NCBI GenBank assembly: GCA_963765625.1
Contig: CAVXXD010000006.1
Location: 1-64,000, forward strand
Direction: 5' to 3'
Length of the DNA stretch: 64,000 nucleotides
Source of the DNA: CAVXXD01 sp963765625
GTDB lineage: Bacteria; Actinomycetota; Geothermincolia; Geothermincolales; Geothermincolaceae
Below the pieces are notes generated by a model, which was given only the letters and a program-made list of their open reading frames with translations, had not been told where the DNA came from and did no database searches. The stretch's first letter is position 1. Each line of letters begins with the position of its first letter. Positions 26,085 through 35,360 of this stretch are shown one piece after another. Made by a program: the position numbers and the translations under genes.

Positions 26085-28177
26085 TCATACGCTCCCTTCA
26101 CCTCGAAAACTTTAAGAAGTTCACGTCCCTGGACCTCAAGCTGTCCGAGGGCCTGAACGTGGTCAAGGGGCCGAACGAGTCAGGCAAGTCCACCCTGATG
26201 TTGTCGATCCTGGCGGTTTTATACTGGCGGCCCAACTCCTCCCGCAGGGAAGTGCGCATGTGCTCGAGCTGGGGTGGCGAGGACGGCTTCCGGTTGGGGA
26301 TGACGGCCGACTCCGACCGGGGCGAATGGAAGCTCGCCAAGGACTTCACCGGCCGCACCGTCATTCTGGAGCACCAGGGCCGGCGCATCGTCGACTTAGA
26401 CGAGGTGGACCTGTGGATAGCGGAGGAGACCGGGCTGCCCGGCGAGACCGTCTTCAAGGCCACGGCCGGCATCAGGCAGGACGACGTGGAGAACATCGTG
26501 GCGGGCAAGGACGACCTGGAGCGCAACCTGCAGGCGTCGGTGACCGGGGGAGGCGAGGGCATCAGCGCCAGGGACGTGATCTCGGCCATGCAGAAGGCCC
26601 GCGCCGACCTGGCTCGCGGAGTGGACCGGCCGGCCAAGAGCCCGGGCGCCCTGGCCGCCGGAAGGGCCCGCCTCCAGACCATGCAGGAAGAAGCCTCACG
26701 GATGCGGGAGCAGGTCGAATCGCTGCACCGGGCCCGCAGGCGCGACAAGGAGATCGAGACCGACCTGGCCGCGAAGGAAGAGGGGCTCCGGGCGGCCTTT
26801 CGGCTGCAGGAGACCTTCCGGGAACAGACGGAACTGGAGATGGAGGTCTCCGACCAGCGCGAGAGGCTGGAAGAACTGGACCAGACGTTGGGCCTCTGGC
26901 AACGCCGCGAGGAACTGGTCAAAGAGCGGTCCGAAAAATATTCGAAGCTGGAGGAAGCCCTGGGAGAAAAGCGCGAATGGCTGGACCGGGCGGAGGTGCG
27001 CAGGCAGGGCCTGAATGAGAGCGTCGAGCGGCTGGAGGTGGAGTGCTCGAGGATGGAGGAGTTCCCGGACCAGGAGACACCGCGCTGGCCGGGGCTGCTG
27101 GCAGGCGCCATCGTCCTGATGGTGGCCGGGCTGATCGGTGGCTTCTTTATCCCCTGGCTTTTCATCCTGGTGCCCTTCGGGATAGTGCTGGCCGTAATAG
27201 CCCTGCAGCAGACACGGACGAAGCACCCCACCGCCAAATCCATGGCCATCATCTCCCTCAACGAACAGCTGCAGAACCTGCGCCTCGACCGTTCCGACCT
27301 GGAACAGAGCATCAAGGCTGTCGTCAGCGAAGCAGGCGCTGCTTCCATGGACAACTTCGAGGAGATCAAGCTGGCCTACTTCAAACTGATGGAGGACCTG
27401 AGGGAAGTCGAGAACAAGCTGGAAGTTCTCTCCCGCGGCCAGGCCCGGCAGGACCTGGAAAAGGAGATGGACGAGCTGGCCGTCAGCCGGCGCCTCAGCG
27501 AGCGGCAGCTGGAAGAGCTGCGCAAGAACCTCATAGACCCCCTTGAAAACCAGAAAGCCAAGGTCCGCTCGGAAACACTGGCCAAAGAAGTCGAGGAGCT
27601 GAAACGGGAGAAGATGCGCCTCGAGTACCAGCTCGAGCAGAGCGGGGAGAAAGAAGAAAACCTTCTCTCTCTCGAAGAAGAGATAAGCGCCCTGGCCGAG
27701 GAACTGCAAGTGCTGGAGCGCCGCGTACGCGCTTACGACCTGGCGAGCGAATGGATGGAGCAGGCCCTCTCCAAGGTGGTGCAGAAGGTCAAGGACGACG
27801 TGCAGGCGCGAGTCGGGGGGATGGTCTCTTCCATCACCAACGGGCGCTACCAGCAGGTCCGCCTGATAGAAGACTCCTTCAAGCTCGAGGCTTACTCCAG
27901 CGACAAGGGCGGGGTGGTCGCGGTGGCCGAGCTGAGCCGCGGGACCATCGACCAGGTCTACCTCAGCGCGCGGCTGGCCCTGATGGAGAGCATCTGCGGC
28001 GAACATCACCCGCCCCTGATCCTTGACGACCCCCTGGTCACCTTCGACCCGGGACGTCTCGACCGGGCCATGCAACTCCTCAAGGAATTCGCCCGCGACT
28101 ACCAGGTGCTCCTCTTCACTTGCAGCAACCAGTACGACGTTTACGCGGACAACGTCATCGACCTCACCACCTTCTGA
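26081..28177 (+). CDS. SMC-like ATPase, YhaN type, with membrane helices in place of a zinc hook
   Basis: This 698-residue protein has a Walker A (GPNESGKST, residues 30-38), long coiled coils, the ABC signature region ELSRGTIDQVYLSARLAL (about residue 616) and Walker B with the catalytic acidic pair (LILDDPLVTFDPGRL, about residue 646). Where Rad50/SbcC has a CxxC zinc hook, this protein instead has a hydrophobic hairpin (LLAGAIVLMVAGLIGGFF...LFILVPFGIVLAVIAL, about residues 337-375), as in B. subtilis YhaN. It starts at TTG overlapping the nuclease stop. It likely tethers the nuclease complex to the membrane. Confidence 0.92.
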   Translation: MIIRSLHLENFKKFTSLDLKLSEGLNVVKGPNESGKSTLMLSILAVLYWRPNSSRREVRMCSSWGGEDGFRLGMTADSDRGEWKLAKDFTGRTVILEHQGRRIVDLDEVDLWIAEETGLPGETVFKATAGIRQDDVENIVAGKDDLERNLQASVTGGGEGISARDVISAMQKARADLARGVDRPAKSPGALAAGRARLQTMQEEASRMREQVESLHRARRRDKEIETDLAAKEEGLRAAFRLQETFREQTELEMEVSDQRERLEELDQTLGLWQRREELVKERSEKYSKLEEALGEKREWLDRAEVRRQGLNESVERLEVECSRMEEFPDQETPRWPGLLAGAIVLMVAGLIGGFFIPWLFILVPFGIVLAVIALQQTRTKHPTAKSMAIISLNEQLQNLRLDRSDLEQSIKAVVSEAGAASMDNFEEIKLAYFKLMEDLREVENKLEVLSRGQARQDLEKEMDELAVSRRLSERQLEELRKNLIDPLENQKAKVRSETLAKEVEELKREKMRLEYQLEQSGEKEENLLSLEEEISALAEELQVLERRVRAYDLASEWMEQALSKVVQKVKDDVQARVGGMVSSITNGRYQQVRLIEDSFKLEAYSSDKGGVVAVAELSRGTIDQVYLSARLALMESICGEHHPPLILDDPLVTFDPGRLDRAMQLLKEFARDYQVLLFTCSNQYDVYADNVIDLTTF

Positions 28178-28179
28178 TC

Positions 28180-28698
28180 ATGGGCTTGCGAGACGTCTAC
28201 GAGGACTACCGCGGCAAGATCCGCTTTTCCGACCTCGATCTGGCCTCCCGCACCATGGCCATGCTCTGGCTGGAGAAGTTCGAGAGCAGGGTCTTCCATA
28301 TCTGCTTCCCCCAGGTGCACGCGCAAAGCCTGAAGAAAGATATCTCGCAGGTGATCAACGAGGCCTTCATGGAAGGCTACATCCTGGCGCGCTCGGCCTT
28401 CGCGGCCGGCACGGCGCCGGTGGTTTACAGCCATCCCGAGATAGAGGGGTCGGTGGAAGAGAAGGTTATCCGCCTGACCTGCATGTACGAGGAAGCCGAC
28501 ATCGGGACCTCCTCGATCCTGGAAGAGCTCCCGGGGGTGGAAGCCATGGCCAGAATGATCGTCACCGGCATGTCCTCCGGCCCCCTCTTCCAGTGGGTGG
28601 AGGAACGGGAACTGCTCAAGCTCAACCTGGATTACGCCCTGAAGGCCGGCTACCTCCTGGCCGTCTTCGAGCGGCGGGTGCTGCGCGGGAAGAGCTGA
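28180..28698 (+). CDS. Uncharacterised third gene of the nuclease-ATPase operon
   Basis: A 172-residue, mostly helical soluble protein with no recognised motif (MGLRDVYEDYRGKIRFSDLD; QVINEAFMEGYILARSAFA; WVEERELLKLNLDYALKAGY). It begins two bases after the YhaN-like gene ends, so it belongs to the same transcript. In Bacillus the third gene is YhaM, a 3'-5' exonuclease, but this protein shows no nuclease signature. It may be an accessory subunit of the membrane-bound complex. Confidence 0.8.
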   Translation: MGLRDVYEDYRGKIRFSDLDLASRTMAMLWLEKFESRVFHICFPQVHAQSLKKDISQVINEAFMEGYILARSAFAAGTAPVVYSHPEIEGSVEEKVIRLTCMYEEADIGTSSILEELPGVEAMARMIVTGMSSGPLFQWVEERELLKLNLDYALKAGYLLAVFERRVLRGKS

Positions 28699-28729
28699 GG
28701 GAACCTGATTCAACCCGACCGGAATTGGA

Positions 28730-28735
28730 TATAAT
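28730..28735 (+). promoter_or_regulatory. Candidate -10 element for the secreted WYLAEG protein
   Basis: A perfect TATAAT lies 43 bases before the ATG at 28778 in the short gap after the nuclease operon. No good -35 box stands at 16-18 bases, so support is moderate. Confidence 0.4.
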
Positions 28736-28777
28736 CAGCTTGTGCTGTTATTCCCTGAAGGGACGGAGGTGGCCCGC

Positions 28778-31282
28778 ATGAATATCTCGCGTATCGTCAA
28801 TGCCAGGACCCTTACCCTGTCCATGATCCTGCTTCTGGCGGCCGGTTTGCTGGTGTTGATGCCGGGGGCCGGGGACCAGGCAGTGGGCTGGGCCGAGTCG
28901 AGTGGCGGCATGGGGAACGCCGACAACGTACATATCTACAGTATGACTGCTTACGAGTCCCGGCTTTACGTCGGTACCAGCAACAACATCAGTGGCTGCG
29001 AGGTGTGGAGCACCGACGGCACCGTGTGGATCAATGAGACCTCGACCGTCGGCGGCGGATTCGGGAACCCCGCCAACGTCACGGCCATGTCCATGACCGT
29101 ATACATGTCCCGGCTCTTCGTGGGGACCATGAATTTCAACGGTTGCGAGGTGTGGAGCACCGACGGAATCAGCTGGACCCAGGAGGTCGGCGGGGGGCCG
29201 GCGGGTTCGATCACCGCGCCCGGTTTCGGCAACAGCAACAATCTCGGCGCCGAATCGCTGGGCGTCTACGCGGATAGCGTACTGCTGGCCGGGACCTTCA
29301 ACAACAGCGGGTGCGAGGTCTGCGGTTACAACGGGGCGCTCTGGTTCCCGATGGTGGGGTCAGCGGCCGGGTCCCTCCTCGGGCCCGGCTTTGGGGACAT
29401 CAACAATGGCAGGGTAGTCACCATGACTTCGTACCGGGGGATGCTCTGCGCGGGCGTCTCCAACAACGCCACCGGATGTGAGGTCTGGAACTACAACGGT
29501 ATAGCCTGGCTGCAGCAGGTGGGGAACCTTCCCGGTTCCACTACGCCTTCCGGCTTCGGCGACACCAACAACACCGAGATCCTCTCCATGGCCGTGTTCC
29601 AGGACCGGTTATGCGCAGGGACCAACAACGGCGCCAACGGCTGTCAGGTCTGGAGCACCCCGGACATGATCAACTGGACCCAGGATGTCGGCGGAGGGGC
29701 GGCGGGCACTCCCCAGGGGCCGGGCTTCGGGGATACCGGCAACACCATGGCCCGCAGCATGCTGGTCTACGATTCCAGGCTGTACGTGGGCACCTCCAAC
29801 AACCTCGGCTGCCAGATGTGGAGCTTTTCCAACGGGACGAACTGGGAGGAAAGCGTGGGGCCCTCTCTCACCGGCAGTTATGCGACGGGTTTCGGCGACA
29901 CCAACAACATCGAGGTCGCCTGCCTGGGCATGCTCAACTCCCGCATCCTGGCGGGGACCTGTAATTATGCGACCGGCGGCGTGGTAGTGTTCGACCGTTT
30001 CTCCACCACCTGGTACCTGGCCGAGGGGGCCACCGCCGGGGGGTACGAGACCTGGGTGCTTATTCAGAATCCCGGGACGGACCCGGTCGCCGTCGACATC
30101 AGGTACCTGACCGGCAGCGGCGAGGTGGTTGGGCCGATCGATGTCGTCCCCGCGGAATCGCGCCGATCGTACCTGGTCAACTCCACCGTCCAGACCTTCG
30201 ACGTCTCCACCGTCGTTTACGCCAGCGGAAACGTGGTCTGCGAGAGGGCGGTGTACTGGACGCCGGAAGGGTCCTCCACCAAGGAAGTTGGACACGACTC
30301 CGTCGGGGTGACCAATCCCGCCTTTACCTGGTACCTGGCCGAGGGGGCCACCGCCGGGGGGTACGAGACCTGGGTGCTGGTACAGAATCCCAACAACGCG
30401 CCGGTGACCGTGAACATCGGCTACTACACCGATTCCGGTTACGTAATAGGGCCTTTGGCGGAGATCCCCGCCCGCTCCCGGCAGTCCTTCCTGGTCAACG
30501 ACACGGTCCAGACCTACAACGTCTCCACCGCGGTCTGGGGCACGGACAGGATCATCTGCGAGAGGGCGGTGTACTGGACGCCGGAGGGTGGGGCCCACAA
30601 GGTGCTGGGTACCGACTGCATCGGGACCACCGCTACCTCCCGGATCTGGTACATGGCCGAAGGGGCCACCACTGGGGGATACGAGACCTGGGTGCTGGTG
30701 CAGAACCCCGGCACGGACCCGGTGGACGTCGACATCCGTTACCAGACCGGGACCGGGGAGGTGCATGGCCCGGCAGACACCATTCCGGGCGAGTCGCGCC
30801 GGTCTTACAAGGTCAACGAAACCGTGGAGACCTACGACGTCTCCATGGCGGTGTACGCCTCCGCAGCGGTGATCTGCGAGCGCTCCATGTACTGGACGCC
30901 GGAGGGCGGAAGCCGCAAGGTGCTCGGGCACGACTCCGTCGGGGTGACCGCCCCCTGGAACGAGTGGTACCTGGCCGAGGGCTCCACCGCCGGAGGTTAC
31001 GAGACCTGGGTGCTGGTGCAGAACCCGGGGACAGCCCCGGTGGACATCGGGATCGACTACCAGACCGCCACGGGGTCCGTACCGGGGCCTACAGCGGCCA
31101 TCCCGGCGGAAGCGCGCATGTCCTTCCTGGTCAACGATACGGTGGAGACGTTCGATGTTTCGACCCACGTATACGTGATCGGCACCGGTTACGTCATCTG
31201 CGAAAGAGCGGTTTACTGGACGCCCGACGGAGCGTCCAGGAAGGTACTGGGCACCAACTCCATCGGCTGGCCCGACCTGTGA
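28778..31282 (+). CDS. Secreted beta-propeller-like protein with four WYLAEG modules
   Basis: An 834-residue exported protein. The start at 28778 follows GGAGGTGG and gives a signal peptide (TLTLSMILLLAAGLLVLMPG). Residues of about 35-410 contain some seven repeats of the form GCEVWSTDG...FGNxxN...SRLYVGTxN, which look like propeller blades. The C-terminal half holds four modules of about 100 residues (WYLAEGATAGGYETWVL, AESRRSYLVN, VCERAVYWTPEG, HDSVGV). The C-terminal module is homologous to that of the 1006-residue protein at 19934-22954, while the N-terminal sensor part differs. It abuts the next, convergent gene with no gap. Confidence 0.88.
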   Translation: MNISRIVNARTLTLSMILLLAAGLLVLMPGAGDQAVGWAESSGGMGNADNVHIYSMTAYESRLYVGTSNNISGCEVWSTDGTVWINETSTVGGGFGNPANVTAMSMTVYMSRLFVGTMNFNGCEVWSTDGISWTQEVGGGPAGSITAPGFGNSNNLGAESLGVYADSVLLAGTFNNSGCEVCGYNGALWFPMVGSAAGSLLGPGFGDINNGRVVTMTSYRGMLCAGVSNNATGCEVWNYNGIAWLQQVGNLPGSTTPSGFGDTNNTEILSMAVFQDRLCAGTNNGANGCQVWSTPDMINWTQDVGGGAAGTPQGPGFGDTGNTMARSMLVYDSRLYVGTSNNLGCQMWSFSNGTNWEESVGPSLTGSYATGFGDTNNIEVACLGMLNSRILAGTCNYATGGVVVFDRFSTTWYLAEGATAGGYETWVLIQNPGTDPVAVDIRYLTGSGEVVGPIDVVPAESRRSYLVNSTVQTFDVSTVVYASGNVVCERAVYWTPEGSSTKEVGHDSVGVTNPAFTWYLAEGATAGGYETWVLVQNPNNAPVTVNIGYYTDSGYVIGPLAEIPARSRQSFLVNDTVQTYNVSTAVWGTDRIICERAVYWTPEGGAHKVLGTDCIGTTATSRIWYMAEGATTGGYETWVLVQNPGTDPVDVDIRYQTGTGEVHGPADTIPGESRRSYKVNETVETYDVSMAVYASAAVICERSMYWTPEGGSRKVLGHDSVGVTAPWNEWYLAEGSTAGGYETWVLVQNPGTAPVDIGIDYQTATGSVPGPTAAIPAEARMSFLVNDTVETFDVSTHVYVIGTGYVICERAVYWTPDGASRKVLGTNSIGWPDL

Positions 31283-32038
31283 CTACGGCTCGCGGATGGA
31301 GGCGCGGGGCTGCTCTATGAGGTAGCGCCAGTACCTCATGGGCATGTTGCCCGCCTGCAGGCGGGGGTTGTAGCGGCCGGGCACGGCGATGGTCTTGAAG
31401 TAGTCGCGCCACATCTCCTGGTAGAGGGCCTCCTCCTCCGCCAGGCCCGGATCTGCGGGCGCCGCTTCCACCACGGCCATCTCCCCTTCGCGGTAGAGGA
31501 GGGCCTTGCGGCGCTTCAGATCGTGGATGAAGAGTTGCTCTGAGTTCATGCGCCGCACGAAGTGAGGGGCCACCAGACAGAGCACGTCGAACTCCGGCTC
31601 CATGGGCGCGTAGAACACCCCGGAGGCAAGGCGGCGGAACCTCAGGTAACAGTGCTGGTAGTGGCATTCCCGCCCCACCGCCCGGCTGGCCCGGTGGACG
31701 CGGTGGACCCTTTCGTCGGCGTGGCGGGCATCCACGCCCCCGCCCACCTCCCAGCCCAGCCGGAGATAATGCCACAGGTCCAGCTCGATGCCCTCCCGCT
31801 CCGTCAGGAAGGCGTAGCTCAGGTGACGGAAGGAGCGCACCGATATGCGCATGCGGATGTCGGTCGATACACGGTCCGCCGCAACCGGGTCGGTGGCGAC
31901 TTCTTCTTCCTCCCCCAGCAGGCTCGCCTGGTAGTCACGGCCGGTGGAGATGATCCCCTCCGGCTCCGCGCCGGCGTCGCGCAGCCGTCCCGCCACGCAG
32001 AGGAGGCCTTCGAAACTGCCGTCGTAGAGGTAGAGCAC
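31283..32038 (-). CDS. DNA-repair-associated protein, TIGR03915/DUF4130 family
   Basis: A 251-residue protein with the family start MLYLYDGSFEGLLC and end MRYWRYLIEQ, plus Arg/His-rich middle segments (RHADERVHRVHRASRAVGRECHYQHCY and FVRRMNSEQLFIHDLKRRKALLYREG). TIGR03915 proteins almost always sit beside a TIGR03916 radical-SAM protein and are proposed to act in DNA modification or repair. That partner is encoded 12 bases upstream here. Its stop codon directly abuts the stop of the convergent secreted-protein gene. Confidence 0.88.
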   Translation of the reverse strand: MLYLYDGSFEGLLCVAGRLRDAGAEPEGIISTGRDYQASLLGEEEEVATDPVAADRVSTDIRMRISVRSFRHLSYAFLTEREGIELDLWHYLRLGWEVGGGVDARHADERVHRVHRASRAVGRECHYQHCYLRFRRLASGVFYAPMEPEFDVLCLVAPHFVRRMNSEQLFIHDLKRRKALLYREGEMAVVEAAPADPGLAEEEALYQEMWRDYFKTIAVPGRYNPRLQAGNMPMRYWRYLIEQPRASIREP

Positions 32039-32050
32039 GCCCGTACCCCT

Positions 32051-33361
32051 CTACAATTCGCCGCTGGCGCTGGAGACGGCGTCCTCCACTCCGGTAAGGA
32101 CGCCGTCCCCGGTGAAGAGGGGCAGCTGTTTCACCACCGCCTTCTTCTCCTCGGGGTCCGAGAAAGAAGTGCGGATGTTGCGCCTGATCTCCTCCGGCGT
32201 CGACTCGGACCCGACGAAATAGCGGCCGCGGCAGGTGATGAAGTACCGCGCGCGTTTAAAGACCACGCCGATCTTTCTGAGGTCGTCGAACCAGAGGGAA
32301 TGGGAACGCCGGGCGGTGATGATCCGCCGGGCCGACTTTACCCCGATGCCCGGCACCCGCAGAAGGGTCTCGTACCCGGCCGTGTTCACCTCCACCGGGA
32401 AGAATTCGAGATGCCCGAGGGCCCACCCCGACTTGGGGTCGAGCTCTTCGTCCAGGTAGGGCCGCTCTTCGTCCAGCAGCTCGTCCGAGGTGAAGGAATA
32501 GAAGCGCATCAGCCAGTCCGCCTGGTAGAGCCGATGCTCCCGCAGCAGGGGTGGCCCGTCCAGAGGAGGCAGGCGGGGGTCGTCGCTCACCGGCGAGAAA
32601 GCGGAGTAATAGACCCGCTTCAGGGCGTAGCGCCGGTAGAGGCTCTCGGACAGGCGGACGATACGAAGGTCGCTTTCGGGGCTGGCCCCCACTATCAGCT
32701 GCGTGCTCTGGCCCCCCGGCACGAAGGAGGGCGCCCGGCGCGACTTACGGCGCTCCTCGACGTTCTCGGCGATGCCCCGGGTCATCGCGCCCATGGGATC
32801 CAGGATGGAGCGGCGGTCCTTCTGGGGCGCCAGCCGGCGGAGGCTGTCCTCGGTGGGGAGTTCGATGTTGACGCTCATGCGGTCGGCGTAGAGGCCGGCT
32901 TCGTCGATCAGGGCCTGGTCGGCCCCGGGTATGGCCTTGACGTGGATGTAGCCGTTGAAGCGCTTCTCCAGGCGGAGCAGCTTCAGGGTACGGGTCAGCA
33001 GCTCCATGGTATGGTCGGGGCTGACCCTCACGGCCGAGGAGAGGAAGAGGCCTTCGATATAATTGCGCAGGTAGAAGTTGATGGTCAGGTCGGCCACCTC
33101 TTCGGGAGTGAAAGAAGCGCGCGGGCGGTCGGCCGAGGAGCGGTTGGCGCAGTAGGCGCAATCGTAGATGCAGGCGTTGGTGAAGAGGATCTTCAGCAGG
33201 GAGACGCAGCGCCCATCGTCGGACCATGAGTGGCAGACGCCCATCTGGTCGCAGTTTCCCAGCGCCCCCTTGCGGGCACTCCGCCGGGAGCCTGAGGAGG
33301 CGCAGGAGACGTCATAGCGGGCCGCCGCACCCAGTATTTTCAGCTTCTCTTCAATATCCAT
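32051..33361 (-). CDS. Putative DNA modification/repair radical SAM protein, TIGR03916 family
   Basis: A 436-residue radical-SAM enzyme. The [4Fe-4S]-binding CxxxCxxC reads CIYDCAYC (about residue 64), preceded by SLLKILFTN, and a helix-hairpin-helix DNA-binding segment lies near the C-terminus (LLRVPGIGVKSARRIITAR). An N-terminal SCASSGSRR motif is typical of the family. It is paired with the TIGR03915 gene. Known from family association as a DNA-repair candidate; the chemistry has not been settled. Anaerobic cytoplasm would protect the cluster. Confidence 0.9.
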   Translation of the reverse strand: MDIEEKLKILGAAARYDVSCASSGSRRSARKGALGNCDQMGVCHSWSDDGRCVSLLKILFTNACIYDCAYCANRSSADRPRASFTPEEVADLTINFYLRNYIEGLFLSSAVRVSPDHTMELLTRTLKLLRLEKRFNGYIHVKAIPGADQALIDEAGLYADRMSVNIELPTEDSLRRLAPQKDRRSILDPMGAMTRGIAENVEERRKSRRAPSFVPGGQSTQLIVGASPESDLRIVRLSESLYRRYALKRVYYSAFSPVSDDPRLPPLDGPPLLREHRLYQADWLMRFYSFTSDELLDEERPYLDEELDPKSGWALGHLEFFPVEVNTAGYETLLRVPGIGVKSARRIITARRSHSLWFDDLRKIGVVFKRARYFITCRGRYFVGSESTPEEIRRNIRTSFSDPEEKKAVVKQLPLFTGDGVLTGVEDAVSSASGEL

Positions 33362-33434
33362 ATTTTGCCATCTTACATGGTGTTAACGACAAAATACTCA
33401 GGGCAGGCGGTAGTTCGTGGGTACTCGGCTAAGG

Positions 33435-33674
33435 CTCTATCACGAGGAGGCCTTCGGCCCGGTGCGGGCCATCGCGTATTAAGGTCGGTTCGGTCAACAT
33501 TAACGACGCCCTGCTAACCTACGGCATCCCCGGCCTGTCCTCGACGGGGCCTAGGAATCCGGGCTGGGCTACTACCACGGCAAGGCCGGGTTACAGAACC
33601 TCTGCGACATCAAGTCCTATACGAGGTTCAAGTACAACTCCAAGAAAGAGCCTCCAACTGCACCAGGGGCATGA
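33435..33674 (+). pseudogene. Remnant of an aldehyde dehydrogenase C-terminus
   Basis: Broken frames read LYHEEAFGPVRAIAY, then VNINDALLTYGIPGL, then SGLGYYHGKAGLQNL and IKSYTRF before a TGA. These are recognisable pieces of the C-terminal third of a fatty-aldehyde/coniferyl-aldehyde-type dehydrogenase (EEIFGPV, VNDALL, SGxGxYHG motifs). At least two frame breaks and a missing N-terminal two-thirds indicate a pseudogene. It explains most of the otherwise gene-free 490-base gap; 33675-33835 shows nothing recognisable. Confidence 0.7.
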
Positions 33675-33852
33675 TCGGGCGTGCAGGGCCCGAAGAGGAA
33701 GTAAACTCCCGGAGGCCTCCAGGCCGCGCCGGTAAAGTAGCGGAGGTCCGTCATCCGATGGCCCTTATCGTCCAGCGTTAAGTCCGGTTCGTCCAGGGTG
33801 TAAACTATTCAGCAGGAACGGCTGGCGTGATTTAACAAGGAGGTAACCGGTC

Positions 33853-35241
33853 ATGGCCTTGAAACACCCCAAGGGCCCTTCCGAACCTGAGCGGGAACTC
33901 GCGGTGGATCCCGTCTTCGCACCGGAGGGTAAGGTTCCCAGACATGAGTTGCCATTGAAGGAAACCGATGCCGACGTCGCCTACCAGATCATCCGCGACG
34001 AGCTGATGCTGGACGGTAACGCGCGGCTGAACCTGGCCACCTTCGTCAGCACCTGGATGGAGCCGCAGGCGAAACTGCTGATGTCCGAGTGCTTCGACAA
34101 GAATATGATCGACAAGGACGAGTACCCGCAGACCGCGGCGCTGGAGATGCGCTGCGTCAACATGATCAGCCGCCTCTGGCACGCTCCCGACCCGGAGCAG
34201 GCCACCGGCTGCTCCACCACCGGCTCCAGCGAAGCGGCCATGCTGGGAGGCCTCGCCCTGAAACGCCTCTGGCAGCACCGGTGCAAAGCCGAGGGCCGGC
34301 CCGCCGGCCGGCCTAATATCGTCATGGGAATCAATGTCCAGGTCTGCTGGGACAAATTCGCCAACTATTGGGACGTCGAGAGCCGCATGGTCCCCATGCA
34401 GGGCGGCCGCTTCCACCTCAACGCGGAGGAAGCGGTGAAGCTCTGTGACGAGAACACCATCGGGGTGGTGGCCGTACTCGGTTCCACCTTCGACGGCTCC
34501 TATGAACCGGTCGCGGAGATCGCGGCAGCCCTCGACGAACTGCAGGAGCGCACCGGCCTGGACATTCCCGTCCACGTCGACGGCGCCTCGGGCGCGATGA
34601 TCGCCCCTTTCCTGGACCAGGATCTTGAATGGGATTTCCGCCTGGCCCGTGTGGCTTCCATCAATACATCCGGACACAAGTACGGCCTGGTCTATCCGGG
34701 GGTGGGATGGATAATCTGGCGCGACGCCAAAGCACTGCCGGAAGACCTCATCTTCTGGGTCAACTACCTGGGAGACGACATGCCCACCTTCGCCCTCAAT
34801 TTCTCGAGGCCCGGGGCTCAGATCGTAGCCCAGTACTACAACTTCCTCCGCCTTGGTTTCGATGGTTATCGAAAAGTTCAGGGCTACTCACGCGCGGTGG
34901 CTACCAGCCTTGCCGCGGAGATCGAGAAGCTTGGCCCCTTCGAACTCCTCACCCGAGGCGACGAGTTGCCGGTCTTCGCCTTCAAGCTGCGGGACGACGT
35001 GACCAACTTCACCGTCTTCGACGTCTCCAAAGCCCTGCGCGAACGTGGCTGGCAGGTGCCAGCCTATACCTTCCCCGAAAACCGCACTGACCTGGCGGCC
35101 CTGCGAGTGGTGGTAAAACGCGGATTTTCTTTCGACGTCGCCGGACTCTTCCTCGACGACCTGAAGCGGGAACTTCCGCGGCTGGAAAGACAGTGCACGC
35201 CGGTCCACAACGGCACCGCGGCGACGGGTTTCCACCACTGA
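33853..35241 (+). CDS. gad: Glutamate decarboxylase
   Basis: A complete 462-residue PLP enzyme that converts glutamate to 4-aminobutyrate with uptake of a proton. Family motifs are MLDGNARLNLATFVSTWMEP, CSTTGSSEAAMLGGLA, the HVDGASGAMIAPF segment with the cofactor-binding Asp, and SINTSGHKYGLVYPG carrying the Schiff-base Lys (about residue 276). The ATG has an AAGGAGGTAA site. No antiporter gene is adjacent, so an acid-resistance role is uncertain; GABA supply is an alternative. A class III aminotransferase lies 20 kb away but linkage is speculative. Confidence 0.95.
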   Translation: MALKHPKGPSEPERELAVDPVFAPEGKVPRHELPLKETDADVAYQIIRDELMLDGNARLNLATFVSTWMEPQAKLLMSECFDKNMIDKDEYPQTAALEMRCVNMISRLWHAPDPEQATGCSTTGSSEAAMLGGLALKRLWQHRCKAEGRPAGRPNIVMGINVQVCWDKFANYWDVESRMVPMQGGRFHLNAEEAVKLCDENTIGVVAVLGSTFDGSYEPVAEIAAALDELQERTGLDIPVHVDGASGAMIAPFLDQDLEWDFRLARVASINTSGHKYGLVYPGVGWIIWRDAKALPEDLIFWVNYLGDDMPTFALNFSRPGAQIVAQYYNFLRLGFDGYRKVQGYSRAVATSLAAEIEKLGPFELLTRGDELPVFAFKLRDDVTNFTVFDVSKALRERGWQVPAYTFPENRTDLAALRVVVKRGFSFDVAGLFLDDLKRELPRLERQCTPVHNGTAATGFHH

Positions 35242-35360
35242 TCCTTGCGGGCCTTTCCCGCTTATCGCCTTTGGTCATTTACAAAAGTGTTTTGCGATGC
35301 TAAGCTTCGCTCGCCAGCACGCTGGGAGGAAGACTGGCAGGGAGAGGAGGAGTTTGTGAA

